Source: JAJDUF01 sp965214295 (GTDB taxonomy: Bacteria; Chloroflexota; UBA11872; UBA12225; JAJDUF01). Taken from it: a DNA stretch of 64,000 nt. The position numbers and the translations under genes are program-made. Of the stretch, positions 23,797-32,633 are shown one piece after another (positions within the stretch are counted from its first letter, which is position 1; each line of letters starts with the position of its first letter). Below the pieces are notes generated by a model. It was not told the DNA's origin and searched no databases. It was given only the letters and a program-made list of their open reading frames with translations. The stretch is from contig OZ243944.1 of assembly GCA_965214295.1 (NCBI GenBank), positions 3,782,001 to 3,846,000 on the forward strand, in the 5' to 3' direction.

Positions 23797-24180
23797 ATGC
23801 CAGAGTACGAGTATCGGTGCATGCAGTGTGGGCGGCGGTCCAGCCACCTCTTCCTGACCTTCTCCTCCGTCAAGGAGCCTAACTGCCCCCACTGCGACTC
23901 ATCCGACATGCGCCGCCTGGTGTCGCGCTTCGCCGTGATGAAGAGCGAAGAGTCCCGCCTGGAATCCCTTAGCGACCCCAGCATGTTCGCCGGCGTTGAC
24001 GAGAACGACCCGCGCAGTGTGGCGCAGTGGGCACGCAAGCTCGGCAGCCAGCTCGGTGACGATCTCCCTCCCGACTACGACGAGATGGTGGATCAGATCG
24101 AAAGCGGTGAGATGCCGGACGACCTGGCCGGGGGGCCAGCGGACACTGACTCCGGTCTCGATGCCAGCCTCGACGATTGA
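23797..24180 (+). CDS. FmdB-type zinc-ribbon protein
   Basis: 127 aa. The N-terminal zinc ribbon YEYRCMQCGRR ... NCPHCDSSDMRR (CxxC-x~21-CxxC) matches the FmdB/CxxC regulatory-protein family. The remaining 85 residues are acidic (DDLPPDYDEMVDQIESGEMPDD) and end in DASLDD. A promoter-like extended -10 (TGGTATACT, 23768-23776) lies 20 nt before the start. Its function, a small nucleic-acid or metal-binding protein, is not known; it immediately precedes the rpsF operon. Confidence 0.8.
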   Translation: MPEYEYRCMQCGRRSSHLFLTFSSVKEPNCPHCDSSDMRRLVSRFAVMKSEESRLESLSDPSMFAGVDENDPRSVAQWARKLGSQLGDDLPPDYDEMVDQIESGEMPDDLAGGPADTDSGLDASLDD

Positions 24181-24408
24181 CCCCCGAGCCACCACGTCAC
24201 GCCGGGCCAGTATAACAGGGGCGTCCAGGTACTCCTGGCCCCTTGCGTCTGTTGGCGCCGGCGACCTTCTCGGCTACACAGGCAACGGGACTGGTATACT
24301 TTCTGCGGTGCTCGACGGCTGTTCGTTGAGCGCGGCGTGTGCGGACTGCCGGCAGCCTCGTAGCGCAGTCCGATACGCACCAGCAGGCGCAGAGCGTATG
24401 AGGTAAGG

Positions 24409-24711
24409 ATGGTGACTGTGGCCGCAAGCCCTTATGAGGGGACCTTTATCTTGGTCCCCACCCTCGCAGAAGACGAATTAGACACCGCGATTGAGCAGGT
24501 GAAAACGTATATCACGAGCCGTGGCGGCGAGATCACCAACACGGATACGTGGGGACGACGGCGCATGTATCACGCCATCAAGGGACACCGTGATGGCAAC
24601 TACGTGCTGATAGACTTCACCGCCGACCCGGCCTCGGTACACGATGTGGAGAGCAGCCTGCGGCTCGACGATGCGGTAATTCGGTCGCTCATCGTCCGCG
24701 CCGACAAGTAG
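24409..24711 (+). CDS. rpsF: 30S ribosomal protein S6
   Basis: 100 aa. Typical S6 features: YEGTFILVPTLAEDELD, the ITNTDTWGRRRMYHAIKGHRDGNYVLIDF beta-hairpin region and the C-terminal LRLDDAVIRSLIVR. ATG 24409 has GAGGTAAGG upstream. An extended -10 (TGGTATACT) near 24288-24296 is a probable promoter. First gene of rpsF-ssb-(coiled coil)-rpsR; S6 binds S18 in the 30S platform. Confidence 0.93.
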   Translation: MVTVAASPYEGTFILVPTLAEDELDTAIEQVKTYITSRGGEITNTDTWGRRRMYHAIKGHRDGNYVLIDFTADPASVHDVESSLRLDDAVIRSLIVRADK

Positions 24712-24730
24712 GAGAGCAAGGGAGGACACG

Positions 24731-25144
24731 ATGGCCGGCTACCTCAACAAGGCGATGATTATCGGCAACCTGGGCCGCGACCCGGAGATGCGCTACACCC
24801 AGGGTGGTCAAGCGGTCACGAACTTCTCAGTGGCGACGAGCCGCCGTTGGGCCGGGCAGGACGGTGAGCAGCGCGAAGATACAGAATGGCACCGCATCGT
24901 CGCCTGGGGCAAGCTGGCCGAGATATGCAACGAATACCTGAGCAAAGGCAGCTCGGTCTACATCGAGGGCCGTATCCAGACGCGAGAGTACGATGATCGT
25001 GAGGGTATCACGAGGCGCACGACGGAAATTGTTGCGCGGGAGATGCAGATGCTCGACCGCCGCCCGCGATCTGATGGTGGTGGTGGCGGTGGTGGCGATG
25101 ATCTCGGCGGCGAGCCGATTGACGTGGACGATATGCCCTTCTAG
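24731..25144 (+). CDS. ssb: Single-stranded DNA-binding protein
   Basis: 137 aa. The OB-fold pattern is clear: MIIGNLGRDPEMRYTQGGQAVTNFSVATSRRW, TEWHRIVAWGKLAEICNEYLSKGSSVYIEGRIQTREY. A glycine-rich linker leads to the acidic tip VDDMPF, the conserved C-terminus that recruits partner proteins. A strong ribosome site (AAGGGAGGACACG) sits 19 nt after rpsF. Confidence 0.95.
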   Translation: MAGYLNKAMIIGNLGRDPEMRYTQGGQAVTNFSVATSRRWAGQDGEQREDTEWHRIVAWGKLAEICNEYLSKGSSVYIEGRIQTREYDDREGITRRTTEIVAREMQMLDRRPRSDGGGGGGGDDLGGEPIDVDDMPF

Positions 25145-25163
25145 GCTAGGGTGAGGCGAGGCT

Positions 25164-25598
25164 ATGACTGCCGAGACGACACCGGCATCGGAAACGCTGG
25201 CAATAGACGCCGCGACGTCGGCCGGCATCCATGACCGGCTCGGGCATATCGAGGGCCGGCTACCGCACTTCGCCACCAGGTCCGAGTTCGCCGAGTTGCG
25301 TGGCGAGTTCGTGGAGTTGCGGGCCGAGATGGACACGCGCTTTGCGGAGGTGCGGGCCGAGTTTGTAGAGTTGCGGGCCGAGATGGACACGCGCTTTGCG
25401 GAGGTGCGGGCCGAGATGCAAACCGGCTTTGCGGAGGTGCGGGCCGAGATGCAAACCGGCTTTGCCGAGATGCGGGCCGAGATGGCACAGCAACGGGCCG
25501 ACTTCGAGCGGCAGCTCCGGCTGATGACATGGACCATTGCCGGCGTGATGCTGGCCGGCTTCACGGCCCTCGCCGCGTTTCTCAAGCTGTTCGGCTGA
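25164..25598 (+). CDS. Coiled-coil membrane protein with 11-residue repeats, inside the rpsF operon
   Basis: 144 aa. Residues about 45-120 are a long coiled coil built from near-identical 11-residue units (EMDTRFAEVRA, EMQTGFAEVRA, EMQTGFAEMRA) encoded by 33-bp tandem repeats at 25325-25495. A single C-terminal transmembrane helix (TWTIAGVMLAGFTALAAFLKLF) ends the protein, so it is tail-anchored. The layout resembles DUF1640/Bdr-like proteins. It starts 19 nt after ssb (ribosome site GGGTGAGGCGAGG), and the next gene is rpsR, 120 nt on. The function is unknown; its position splits a conserved ribosomal/replication operon. Confidence 0.8.
   Translation: MTAETTPASETLAIDAATSAGIHDRLGHIEGRLPHFATRSEFAELRGEFVELRAEMDTRFAEVRAEFVELRAEMDTRFAEVRAEMQTGFAEVRAEMQTGFAEMRAEMAQQRADFERQLRLMTWTIAGVMLAGFTALAAFLKLFG
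25325..25495 (+). repeat. 33-bp in-frame tandem repeats (hendecad coiled coil)
   Basis: About five imperfect 33-nt units of the form GAGATG-N5-CTTTGCGGAGGTGCGGGCC, each encoding 11 residues, with one shortened 21-nt unit (GAGTTTGTAGAGTTGCGGGCC). Copy number is likely to vary between strains. Confidence 0.8.
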
Positions 25599-25718
25599 CC
25601 TGCTCCATGCGGCAGCGAGGAGCGGTATGCAGCAGCATTGACAGTTCCGGTGATGGAATGGATTTGGGAAGCGGTGCTCGCTAGTGCGGAGCGCCGGCTA
25701 CGGAGATAGGAGAACAGC

Positions 25719-26135
25719 GTGAGCCAAGAGGGAGATACGACTGCACAAGCAACCGAGTCAACCCCGGCGCCGGCTAGACCGGCCGGTGGCCCACCGCCAC
25801 GCGGCGCCCCACGAGGCATGCGGCCGCGACCCTCGATGCGTGCCGGCGGCGCTCGCCCCCGCCCCCGCCGGTTTGGGCGGCAGAGTCGCAAGGTCTGTTC
25901 CTTTTGCGTGGACAAGGTGGGCAAGATCAACTGCCGAGACATCGGCCGCTTGCGTAACTACCTCACGGATCGCGCGACGATCCAGGCCCGACGCAAGACC
26001 GGCACGTGCTCGAAGCACCAACGACGCCTGTCAACAGCCATCAAGCGGGCCAGGTTTCTCGCCTTGCTCCCGGCCACGAGCGAGCACATCCGGGTGGCCA
26101 TGCAGTACGGTCTTCGGGACGTGCCTACCCGCTGA
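25719..26135 (+). CDS. rpsR: 30S ribosomal protein S18, zinc-binding type, with long N-terminal extension
   Basis: 138 aa, about 60 longer than usual. GTG start after GATAGGAGAACAGC. The N-terminal 50 residues are proline/glycine/arginine-rich and disordered (PARPAGGPPPRGAPRGMRP). The S18 core starts at RRFGRQSRKVCSFC, and the C+ form cysteines are present (CSFC, NC, TCSKH). It then has the RRLSTAIKRARFLALLP core. Ends the rpsF-ssb-rpsR group. rplI does not follow; the next gene is a peptidyl-prolyl isomerase. Confidence 0.92.
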   Translation: MSQEGDTTAQATESTPAPARPAGGPPPRGAPRGMRPRPSMRAGGARPRPRRFGRQSRKVCSFCVDKVGKINCRDIGRLRNYLTDRATIQARRKTGTCSKHQRRLSTAIKRARFLALLPATSEHIRVAMQYGLRDVPTR

Positions 26136-26284
26136 GGATCTGAGCTTCTTGGCGCACCATTCCCTTCCTACCCTAGCGGCAGCAGATCCGGCGCCGCCGG
26201 ATTGCACGCACCCCGAAGCCTATGCCCACCCTGGCCCAAGTCCAGGGAGCGAGTTGACCTCGGATCGGCAGGAGTAATGCGGTC

Positions 26285-27751
26285 GTGGTCTCCTCTTCAC
26301 CTCGTCGGTCATCCGAGAGGCACCGTAGCCCAGTCGGGAGAGCCGAGAGGCAAGGCCGCCGGCGCCGGGGACGCCAGACGGCCATCGGCTGGTCCGCCCA
26401 CCGCGACGGCCGTCCGCTCATTCTAGGCTGGGGTGCTCATCTCACGCGGGCACAGAAGGACCGGTTCCGGTCCCGCGCCGCGCTCGTCCTGCTTACAATG
26501 GCCATCGTGGCCGTCATCGGGATGCTGTCCGGCGGCATCCTCTACGAAAACGTGTACTTGCCGCGCCTATCGGTCGTCCGCGTCGGCGCCGACGCGGTCC
26601 CTCTCACGGACTACGCCGAACGGCTCGCGTTCGAGCGCAATAGGCTGCTCCTTCAAGCCCAGAATGTGCGTGCTCAAATCGAGAGCCAGCGAGCCAGGGC
26701 GGCCGGGGAAGGGCAAGAGGCCATCATCAATCTGCTCCAACAGCAATACAACTTCTTGCTGGAGCGGGTGATCGACCTCCCGGAGCAGTTGCAGGACGAC
26801 CTCGTGGCGGAACTGCTGATTGACGCGGAGGCCCGGCGCCGCGGCCTAGTGACGACCGAGACGGAAATAGATACCCAGATCAAGCGAATGATCGGCTATC
26901 CGCTCCCTACGCCGACGCCAGGGCCAACTTCGACACCGAACGTTACCGCGACGGCAGATGCGCGCGCAACAAGCACGGCCGCCACCGGCAGTCCGAGCGA
27001 GGCAACACCGACCGTTGTGCAGACGCCGACTGCGGCTAGCACACCGGCCGCCACGGCACCATCCGAGGCCACGGCCGCCGCTGCCGCTGCTACCGATGCG
27101 GCGACGACGGCCCCCGGCACGACGGAGGTCCCCAGCCCCACGGCCACACCCTCCGGGCCTACGCCCACGCCCGCACCGACTGCGACTCCGCTCCCGTTCC
27201 CCACCTACTTCGCTCGCTATCAGGAGGTCGTAGGGCCCGATACTGCGCTTATTCGGTCGGTCGCCAAGTCCCAGGTGCTGCGCCAAAAGCTCAACGAGGC
27301 CCTCGGCGAGGTGCCGACCGCGCAGGAGCAGGTGCGTGCTCGCCACATTCTCGTGGCTGACGCAGCGACGGCGCAGACGGTCGTGGAGCGGCTGGAGGCC
27401 GGCGAGGACTTTGCCGCCCTCGCCACCGAGCTATCCACCGACAACAGTACGAAGGAGGCGGGCGGCGATCTCGGCTTTTTCCCGCGCGGCGTTATGGTGC
27501 CGGAATTCGAGGCGATGGCGTTCTCGTTGACCGTCGGGGCCACCAGCCCGCCCGTCCAGACGCAGTTCGGCTACCATGTCATCCGCGTCGAGGAACGCGA
27601 GGAGCAGCGCGAAATACCCGATCACCAGCTACAACAGATCAAAGCCAACGCCATCAATCGCTGGCTCGACGACCAGCTCACCACCGCGCAGATCGAGCGC
27701 CGCTTGGATGACCGCCTCATCGAATGGGCCGAGCGCCAGAGCACCCAGTAG
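26285..27751 (+). CDS. Membrane-anchored PpiC/parvulin-type peptidyl-prolyl isomerase
   Basis: 488 aa, GTG start. A basic N-terminus (RRRGRQ...) precedes one transmembrane helix (about residues 65-90, ALVLLTMAIVAVIGMLSGGI), placing the rest outside the cell. A SurA/PrsA-like N-terminal helical region is split by a roughly 110-residue Thr/Ala/Pro linker (TPTPGPTSTPN ... PTPAPTATPLP), then the parvulin domain (ARHILVADAATAQTVVERLEAGEDFA, DLGFFPRGVMVPEFEAMAF, TQFGYHVIRVEE). Role: folding of exported proteins. The first ~60 residues are uncertain; an internal start nearer the membrane helix is possible. Confidence 0.85.
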   Translation: MVSSSPRRSSERHRSPVGRAERQGRRRRGRQTAIGWSAHRDGRPLILGWGAHLTRAQKDRFRSRAALVLLTMAIVAVIGMLSGGILYENVYLPRLSVVRVGADAVPLTDYAERLAFERNRLLLQAQNVRAQIESQRARAAGEGQEAIINLLQQQYNFLLERVIDLPEQLQDDLVAELLIDAEARRRGLVTTETEIDTQIKRMIGYPLPTPTPGPTSTPNVTATADARATSTAATGSPSEATPTVVQTPTAASTPAATAPSEATAAAAAATDAATTAPGTTEVPSPTATPSGPTPTPAPTATPLPFPTYFARYQEVVGPDTALIRSVAKSQVLRQKLNEALGEVPTAQEQVRARHILVADAATAQTVVERLEAGEDFAALATELSTDNSTKEAGGDLGFFPRGVMVPEFEAMAFSLTVGATSPPVQTQFGYHVIRVEEREEQREIPDHQLQQIKANAINRWLDDQLTTAQIERRLDDRLIEWAERQSTQ

Positions 27752-27784
27752 CGAGGCTGCCGATGCCGGCCACCGCCGCACCAT

Positions 27785-27812
27785 ACCTGGCACCATCCGT
27801 GCGGCTTTGGCC
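27785..27812. repeat. R3 solo outer arm
   Basis: Matches 23685-23711 (the right outer arm of R3 copy 2) without any core, 34 nt after the isomerase stop. It is either a decayed R3 or the product of core loss. Confidence 0.7.
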
Positions 27813-27815
27813 GGC

Positions 27816-28442
27816 CTACGCTCGTTCGGAGCGCGGCGGCTCAGGCTCGTAGGCCACCAGCCGCGAGCGTGCTTCAGTGACACCCAACGCCAGCAGCAGC
27901 CGCGGCACGAGCTGGTCTACCACGTCGGCCACGGTTACCGGCTGCAGATAGAAGGCCGGCATGGGCGGGATGATCCGCACGCCGAGCCGCGCCAGCTTGA
28001 GCATGTTCTCCAGATGGATAGCCGAGAGGGGACTCTCGCGCGGTACCAGCACGAGCGGGCGCCACTCCTTCAGCGTCACTCCGGCAGCGCGCAGGACGAG
28101 GTTATCCTCGACGCCGGCCGCGATGCCGGCAATCGTGCCCATGCTGGCCGGGACCACGATCATCCCCTGCGCCTCGACGCTCCCGCTTGCTATCGGCGCG
28201 CCCACGTCGTTGATGCTGTACCACGTCAGGCCGGTCTGGCCTGACGCCGACGCTTCCCACTGGCGGATAGTGCCCGACAGATCGGAGCCAAGCTCCTCGA
28301 CCCAGACGCGCCGGCCGGCCTTGGTTGCCGTGCCGATGACCGGGTAGCCCAGCTCCAGCAGTAACGCGATCACTCGGCGGGCGATCAGCGCGCCGCTGCC
28401 GCCGGTGACGCCGACGACGACCGGCAGCTTATCCCCGTTCAT
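27816..28442 (-). CDS. ubiX: UbiX-type flavin prenyltransferase
   Basis: 208 aa. FMN-binding flavodoxin-like fold: VVVGVTGGSGALIARRVIALL, MIVVPASMGTIAGIAAGVEDNLVLRAAGVTLKEWRPLVLVPRESPLSAIHLENMLKLARLGV, with the PRE(T/S)P motif intact. It makes prenylated FMN, the cofactor of UbiD. The ATG overlaps the stop of the upstream ubiA-like gene (ATGA), so it is translationally coupled. With UbiD and UbiA on the same strand this fits the last steps of futalosine-pathway menaquinone synthesis. Confidence 0.93.
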   Translation of the reverse strand: MNGDKLPVVVGVTGGSGALIARRVIALLLELGYPVIGTATKAGRRVWVEELGSDLSGTIRQWEASASGQTGLTWYSINDVGAPIASGSVEAQGMIVVPASMGTIAGIAAGVEDNLVLRAAGVTLKEWRPLVLVPRESPLSAIHLENMLKLARLGVRIIPPMPAFYLQPVTVADVVDQLVPRLLLALGVTEARSRLVAYEPEPPRSERA

Positions 28443-29308
28443 GAGCTACCCCACCACGCGCGGACGACCAGATCGGCCCCGGTGGCTACGAACAAGAGCA
28501 CGGCAATGTAGCCATTGACGTTGAAGAAGGCCAGATCGAGACGGCTCAGATCGTTGGGTCGCAGCAAGGAGTGCTCGTAGATCAGCAGTCCGGCGGCGCC
28601 CAGCACGCCCAGCCAATACGGCAGCCCTAGGCCGATCACAACCCCCACGAGCACCAGCAGTGCAACGGTCGTGACGTGCAAGACGCCGGAAGTCCAGAGC
28701 GTCGCGCGTACACCGAACCGGGCCGGGAAGGAATACAGGCCCGCCGACCGGTCGAATGCGATGTCCTGACACGCATACAGCAGGTCGAACCCGGCAATCC
28801 AGACCGCAACGGCCAAGCCGAGCACCAGCGGCGGCCACGACAGCTCGCCGGTCACCCCTACCCACGCGCCGATAGGTGCCAGCCCGTCTGCTACGCCGAG
28901 GACGGCGTGCGAGAGCCAGGTGAAGCGCTTGGTATACGAGTAGACGCCGAGGACGACAACCGCCCCAGGGAGCAGCACCAGACAGAGCGGATTGAGTTGC
29001 CAGGCAGCGATAGTGAGTATGATGAATGAGACGCCGCTTGCCAGCCACATATCGTGTGCCTGGAGCAGGCCGCGTGGCACCGCACGGGCGGCCGTGCGCG
29101 GATTGGCCGCGTCAAGCTCGCGGTCAATCACCCGATTGAGTGCCATGGCCATGGTGCGCGCGGCGCCCATCGCCACAGTGATCCAGATGAACTGGGGCCA
29201 GGTCGGCCAGCCCTGCGCCGCCAGCAGCATGCCGAGATAGGCAAAGGGCAGGGCAAAGATCGTGTGCTCAAACTTGATCGCCTCCAAGAAGACGCGCAGC
29301 TTGCTCAC
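28439..29308 (-). CDS. mqnP: UbiA-family prenyltransferase, mqnP-like (futalosine menaquinone pathway)
   Basis: 289 aa, about eight to nine membrane helices. Prenyl-diphosphate motifs: NRVIDRELDAANPRTAARAVPRG (N-R-x2-D-x3-D) and the second aspartate motif around YACQDIAFDRSAGLYSFPARFG. Members of this group prenylate 1,4-dihydroxy-6-naphthoate in the futalosine route. The assignment to mqnP rests on co-location with ubiX and ubiD; mqnA-D are not in the window. Overlaps ubiX by 4 nt. Confidence 0.83.
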   Translation of the reverse strand: MSKLRVFLEAIKFEHTIFALPFAYLGMLLAAQGWPTWPQFIWITVAMGAARTMAMALNRVIDRELDAANPRTAARAVPRGLLQAHDMWLASGVSFIILTIAAWQLNPLCLVLLPGAVVVLGVYSYTKRFTWLSHAVLGVADGLAPIGAWVGVTGELSWPPLVLGLAVAVWIAGFDLLYACQDIAFDRSAGLYSFPARFGVRATLWTSGVLHVTTVALLVLVGVVIGLGLPYWLGVLGAAGLLIYEHSLLRPNDLSRLDLAFFNVNGYIAVLLFVATGADLVVRAWWGSS

Positions 29309-29350
29309 AGCGGACTCCTACAGCACGCGCTTTTCACTGCACCCCCTACA

Positions 29351-29908
29351 CTACATGCTGAAGATATCGCCGACCGCACAGGTGAAACCGGGCAGCACGT
29401 CGAGGCCGTCGATGGTGTTATTTTCGGTGAGCGTCGCGACCGCGCGGTCCGACCGATGGACGTCCACGGTGCGGGTGTCCGGCTGCACGACCCACACCAG
29501 GCGCACGCCGTACCGGAGCCACATCCGCGCCTTGTCGTGGACCTCCCGCCGGCTGTTGCTGGGGGAGACGATCTCCACTACCAAGTCAGGGGGCACCTCG
29601 GCGTAGCCGGTATCCAGCGCGTCCAGCGGGATTTTCGCCGCCGAGAAGTAGGCGATGTCCGGCTCGCGCACCGTATCCGGGTCGCGCTCCAGCCAGACAC
29701 CCGAGTCCGAGGCCGTCAAGCTCCCCAGCTTCCGAGGTATGATGAAGGCGTTCAACAAAAAGACCAGCTTCGTTACGATCTTGCCGTGTGCATATCCTGC
29801 CGGCATGGTCTCGTGTAGTACCCCCTGAATCAGTTCGCCGCGGATGCCTTGACCATACAGCCGGAGCAGGTCATCGGCCGTGAGCAACTTGGTCATTGTC
29901 GTTGCCAT
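29351..29908 (-). CDS. Uma2 family protein, between ubiA and ubiD
   Basis: 185 aa, a close paralogue of the Uma2 at 7110-7667: same length and largely the same sequence (MATTMTKLLTADDLLRLYGQ; SDSGVWLERDPDTVREPDIA; PPDLVVEIVSPSNSRREVHD). The nuclease-core residues are kept. It sits 42 nt before the mqnP-like gene and 119 nt after ubiD on the same strand, so it interrupts a menaquinone operon. Its insertion looks opportunistic rather than functional. Confidence 0.85.
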   Translation of the reverse strand: MATTMTKLLTADDLLRLYGQGIRGELIQGVLHETMPAGYAHGKIVTKLVFLLNAFIIPRKLGSLTASDSGVWLERDPDTVREPDIAYFSAAKIPLDALDTGYAEVPPDLVVEIVSPSNSRREVHDKARMWLRYGVRLVWVVQPDTRTVDVHRSDRAVATLTENNTIDGLDVLPGFTCAVGDIFSM

Positions 29909-30027
29909 ATTCGGCTCCTTTTTGTCCGGCCCCTGCGCCGGTCCACCTCCGGCGGTCTCCTCCTCTTCACAAGTGGCGAGGGGGCCGGGGGTGCGGCACG
30001 TTTTCCCTCTTCCGCGAGAGGCCCTGG

Positions 30028-31524
30028 CTACCTGGCGCCGCCTGTGCCGGCCCCCGATCCGGTAAGCAGGCCGTCGGGGAAAAGTTCATCCCACCGCCGC
30101 TCGACGCGCTCGTGGACTTCCGGTGACATGACGATGTCATCGGGCCAGGGGCGCGTGAACCCGTCGGCCGGACCCTTGCGCGTCGCGTCAATGCCCATCT
30201 TACTGCCAAAATGTGGCAGTGGCGCTGCGTGATCGAGCGCGTCAAGTGGTCCATCCACTAGGAAAGTATCGCGGCGCGGGTCAATGTTGTTCGTCACCCG
30301 CCACGTCACTTCCGAGAGGTCCTGCACGTTCACGTCGGCGTCCACCACGATGATGTGCTTGGCCAGCATCATCTGACCCATACCCCACAGCGCGTAGCAC
30401 ACCTTCTGCGCGTGACCGGGATAGCGTTTCTCGATAGAAACGATGACCAGATTGTGGAAGACACCCTCGAACGGCATATTGATGTCCACGACTTCCGGGA
30501 CGACCATCTTAATCAGCGGCAGGAACAGACGCTCGGTCGCCTTGCCCAGATAATCGTCTTCCATCGGTGGGCGCCCCACGATGATTGAGGGGTAGATGGG
30601 ATCGCGCCGATGCGTCATGCGTGTCAGGTGCAGCACCGGATACTCGTCCGCCAGCGAGTAGTAGCCGGTGTGGTCACCGAACGGGCCTTCCACGCGCCGC
30701 TCGGCCGGATCAACGTAGCCCTCCAGCACGATCTCGGCGTGCGCCGGCACGCTATGATCCACCGTCTTGCACTGCACCACATCAACGGGCTTGCCGCGCA
30801 GAAAGCCCGCGAACACCAGCTCGTCTATGCCCGGCGGTAAGGGCGCCGTCGCCGCATAGATCGCCGCCGGCGCTGCGCCGAGCACTACCGCCACCTCCAG
30901 CCGCTGCTGCTCGCCCTCGGCGTGCCGATAGTGCTCGGCGCCGCCCTTGTGGAGGTGCCAGTGCATACCGAGCGTCTTATCGTCGAAGACCTGGAGCCGA
31001 TACATGCCGACGTTGCGCTTGCCGGTGTTCGGATCGTGCGTGAACACCAGCGGCAAGGTGATGTAGCGGCCGCCATCGTCGGGCCAGCACTTCAGGATGG
31101 GCAGCTCCGAGAGCTTGAAGTCCTCACCGCGATCCACCTCCTGACATAGCGCGGCCGTAACGAGCCGCGGCCCGGCTCCGGCAACGCTCCGCAGCTTGTT
31201 CAACGCCTGGAGCTTGCCGCGGAACCCCTGCGGCGGCCCGGCCAGCGCCAAAGCCAGCAGGTCCTCGATCTGAGTACCCAGGTCTTCCCAGCGGTCAACG
31301 CCCAAGGCCCACGCCGTCCGCTGATAGGAGCCAAAGGTATTCATCACCACCGGCAGGGAGCTACCCTGCACGTTGCTGAACAGCAGGGCCGGGCCGTGCA
31401 GCTTGCATACCCGGTCGGTGATCTCGGTGATCTCTAAGATCGGGTCAACCGGTGCGGTAATCCGCTGCAGTTCGCCATGGTCGTCGAGGAAGTCGAGGAA
31501 GGAGCGCAGATCATCGAATCTCAC
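30028..31524 (-). CDS. ubiD: UbiD-family decarboxylase (menaquinone biosynthesis type)
   Basis: 498 aa, GTG start. prFMN-dependent decarboxylase signatures: LRSFLDFLDDHGELQRI, EGPFGDHTGYYSL, YPSIIVGRPPMEDDYLGKATERLFLPLIKMVVPEVVDINMPFEGVFHNL, GSKMGIDATRK. It removes a carboxylate from an aromatic ring after prenylation, using the cofactor made by UbiX. First gene of the minus-strand set ubiD-Uma2-ubiA-ubiX; divergent from ilvE. Confidence 0.93.
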   Translation of the reverse strand: MRFDDLRSFLDFLDDHGELQRITAPVDPILEITEITDRVCKLHGPALLFSNVQGSSLPVVMNTFGSYQRTAWALGVDRWEDLGTQIEDLLALALAGPPQGFRGKLQALNKLRSVAGAGPRLVTAALCQEVDRGEDFKLSELPILKCWPDDGGRYITLPLVFTHDPNTGKRNVGMYRLQVFDDKTLGMHWHLHKGGAEHYRHAEGEQQRLEVAVVLGAAPAAIYAATAPLPPGIDELVFAGFLRGKPVDVVQCKTVDHSVPAHAEIVLEGYVDPAERRVEGPFGDHTGYYSLADEYPVLHLTRMTHRRDPIYPSIIVGRPPMEDDYLGKATERLFLPLIKMVVPEVVDINMPFEGVFHNLVIVSIEKRYPGHAQKVCYALWGMGQMMLAKHIIVVDADVNVQDLSEVTWRVTNNIDPRRDTFLVDGPLDALDHAAPLPHFGSKMGIDATRKGPADGFTRPWPDDIVMSPEVHERVERRWDELFPDGLLTGSGAGTGGAR

Positions 31525-31659
31525 GGAGCAGATGCTAACACATGGGCTGACGTGCCTCGACGCTACGGTCGGTCGGAGCGATTGCTATAATCGCCGGCCG
31601 GCTCCGAACGCTACAGGCCCGAGGCGCCGCCCCGATCCAGCAGTAAGGAGGCCCTGCCC

Positions 31660-32604
31660 ATGCCTGCTGACACCGTGCAATGCTACTTCCGCGGCAAGTT
31701 TATACCCTTTGCGGAGGCGAAAGTTGGCGTTATGACGCACGCGCTCAACTACGGCACCGGTGTCTTCGAGGGCATCCGCGCGTACTGGAACGCGGACCGG
31801 GAGCAACTCTACCTGCTCAAGATGCGAGAGCACTATGATCGGCTGCACCGCTCCTGCCGCATGATGCGTATCAAGCTCCCGCATGACGTGGACGAGTTGT
31901 GCGAGATCACCCGGCAGCTTGTGGAGATGAACGGCTACCGCGAAGATGTCTATATCCGCCCGCTGGCCTTTCAAGACGAGGAGACCATCACCCCGCGCCT
32001 GCACGACGTCTCGGATGCCCTTACCATCTACACCTCCCCGATGGGTGCCTACATTGATGTCGAGGCCGGCGTGCGGGTAGCGGTGTCGTCATGGCGGCGC
32101 ATGGACGACAACATGATCCCGCCGCGCGCGAAGGTCACCGGTCTGTACGTCAACTCAGCGCTTGCCAAGACCGAGGCCCTGGAGAACGGCTTCGATGAAG
32201 CCATCATGCTGACCCAAGCCGGCTACGTCTCCGAGGGCAGCGCGGAGAACATCTTCCTGCTCATCAATGGTGAGTGGGTGACGCCAGCGCCATCGGAGAA
32301 CATCCTCATGGGCATTACCCGCGACGCGGTGATGGAGCTAGCCCGCAAAGAGCTAGGGATCGAGACAGTCGAGCGCCAGGTTGGCCGCAGCGAGCTATAC
32401 GTCGCGGACGAAGTGATCTTGGTCGGCACCGGCGCCCAAATCTCGCCGGTGATCGAGATTGACCGCCGGCCCGTCGGCAGCGGCGGCATCGGACCCGTCA
32501 CGGCGCGGCTCCAACGGATCTATTTCGACGCCGTGCGGGGCAATAACCCGAAGTATGCCTCCTGGTCCGTCCCCGTGTACCAAAACGGCGTTTCGCCGGC
32601 CTAG
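31660..32604 (+). CDS. ilvE: Branched-chain amino acid aminotransferase
   Basis: 314 aa. PLP class IV fold: THALNYGTGVFEGIRAY, YIRPLAFQDEE, the Schiff-base lysine in KVTGLYVNSALAKTEA, GYVSEGSAENIFL, and TRDAVMELARKELGI. Interconverts Leu/Ile/Val and their keto acids. ATG 31660 follows GTAAGGAGGCCC. A TATAAT hexamer at 31586-31591 gives a likely promoter with a leader of about 65 nt; the -35 is not clear and no T-box or other riboswitch is recognised. Confidence 0.93.
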   Translation: MPADTVQCYFRGKFIPFAEAKVGVMTHALNYGTGVFEGIRAYWNADREQLYLLKMREHYDRLHRSCRMMRIKLPHDVDELCEITRQLVEMNGYREDVYIRPLAFQDEETITPRLHDVSDALTIYTSPMGAYIDVEAGVRVAVSSWRRMDDNMIPPRAKVTGLYVNSALAKTEALENGFDEAIMLTQAGYVSEGSAENIFLLINGEWVTPAPSENILMGITRDAVMELARKELGIETVERQVGRSELYVADEVILVGTGAQISPVIEIDRRPVGSGGIGPVTARLQRIYFDAVRGNNPKYASWSVPVYQNGVSPA

Positions 32605-32633
32605 GCGGCTGCAACGGTTGACATAGACCGACC

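Noticed and set aside
23494..23892. N-terminal extension of folK through R2 and R3
   Set aside because: The extension is repeat DNA; HPPK homology begins just after ATG 23493.
25325..25495. Possible CRISPR-like repeats
   Set aside because: In-frame 33-bp coding repeats forming a coiled coil.
31525..31659. T-box or leucine leader ahead of ilvE
   Set aside because: No T-box sequence, specifier stem or leader peptide with branched-chain codons is visible.
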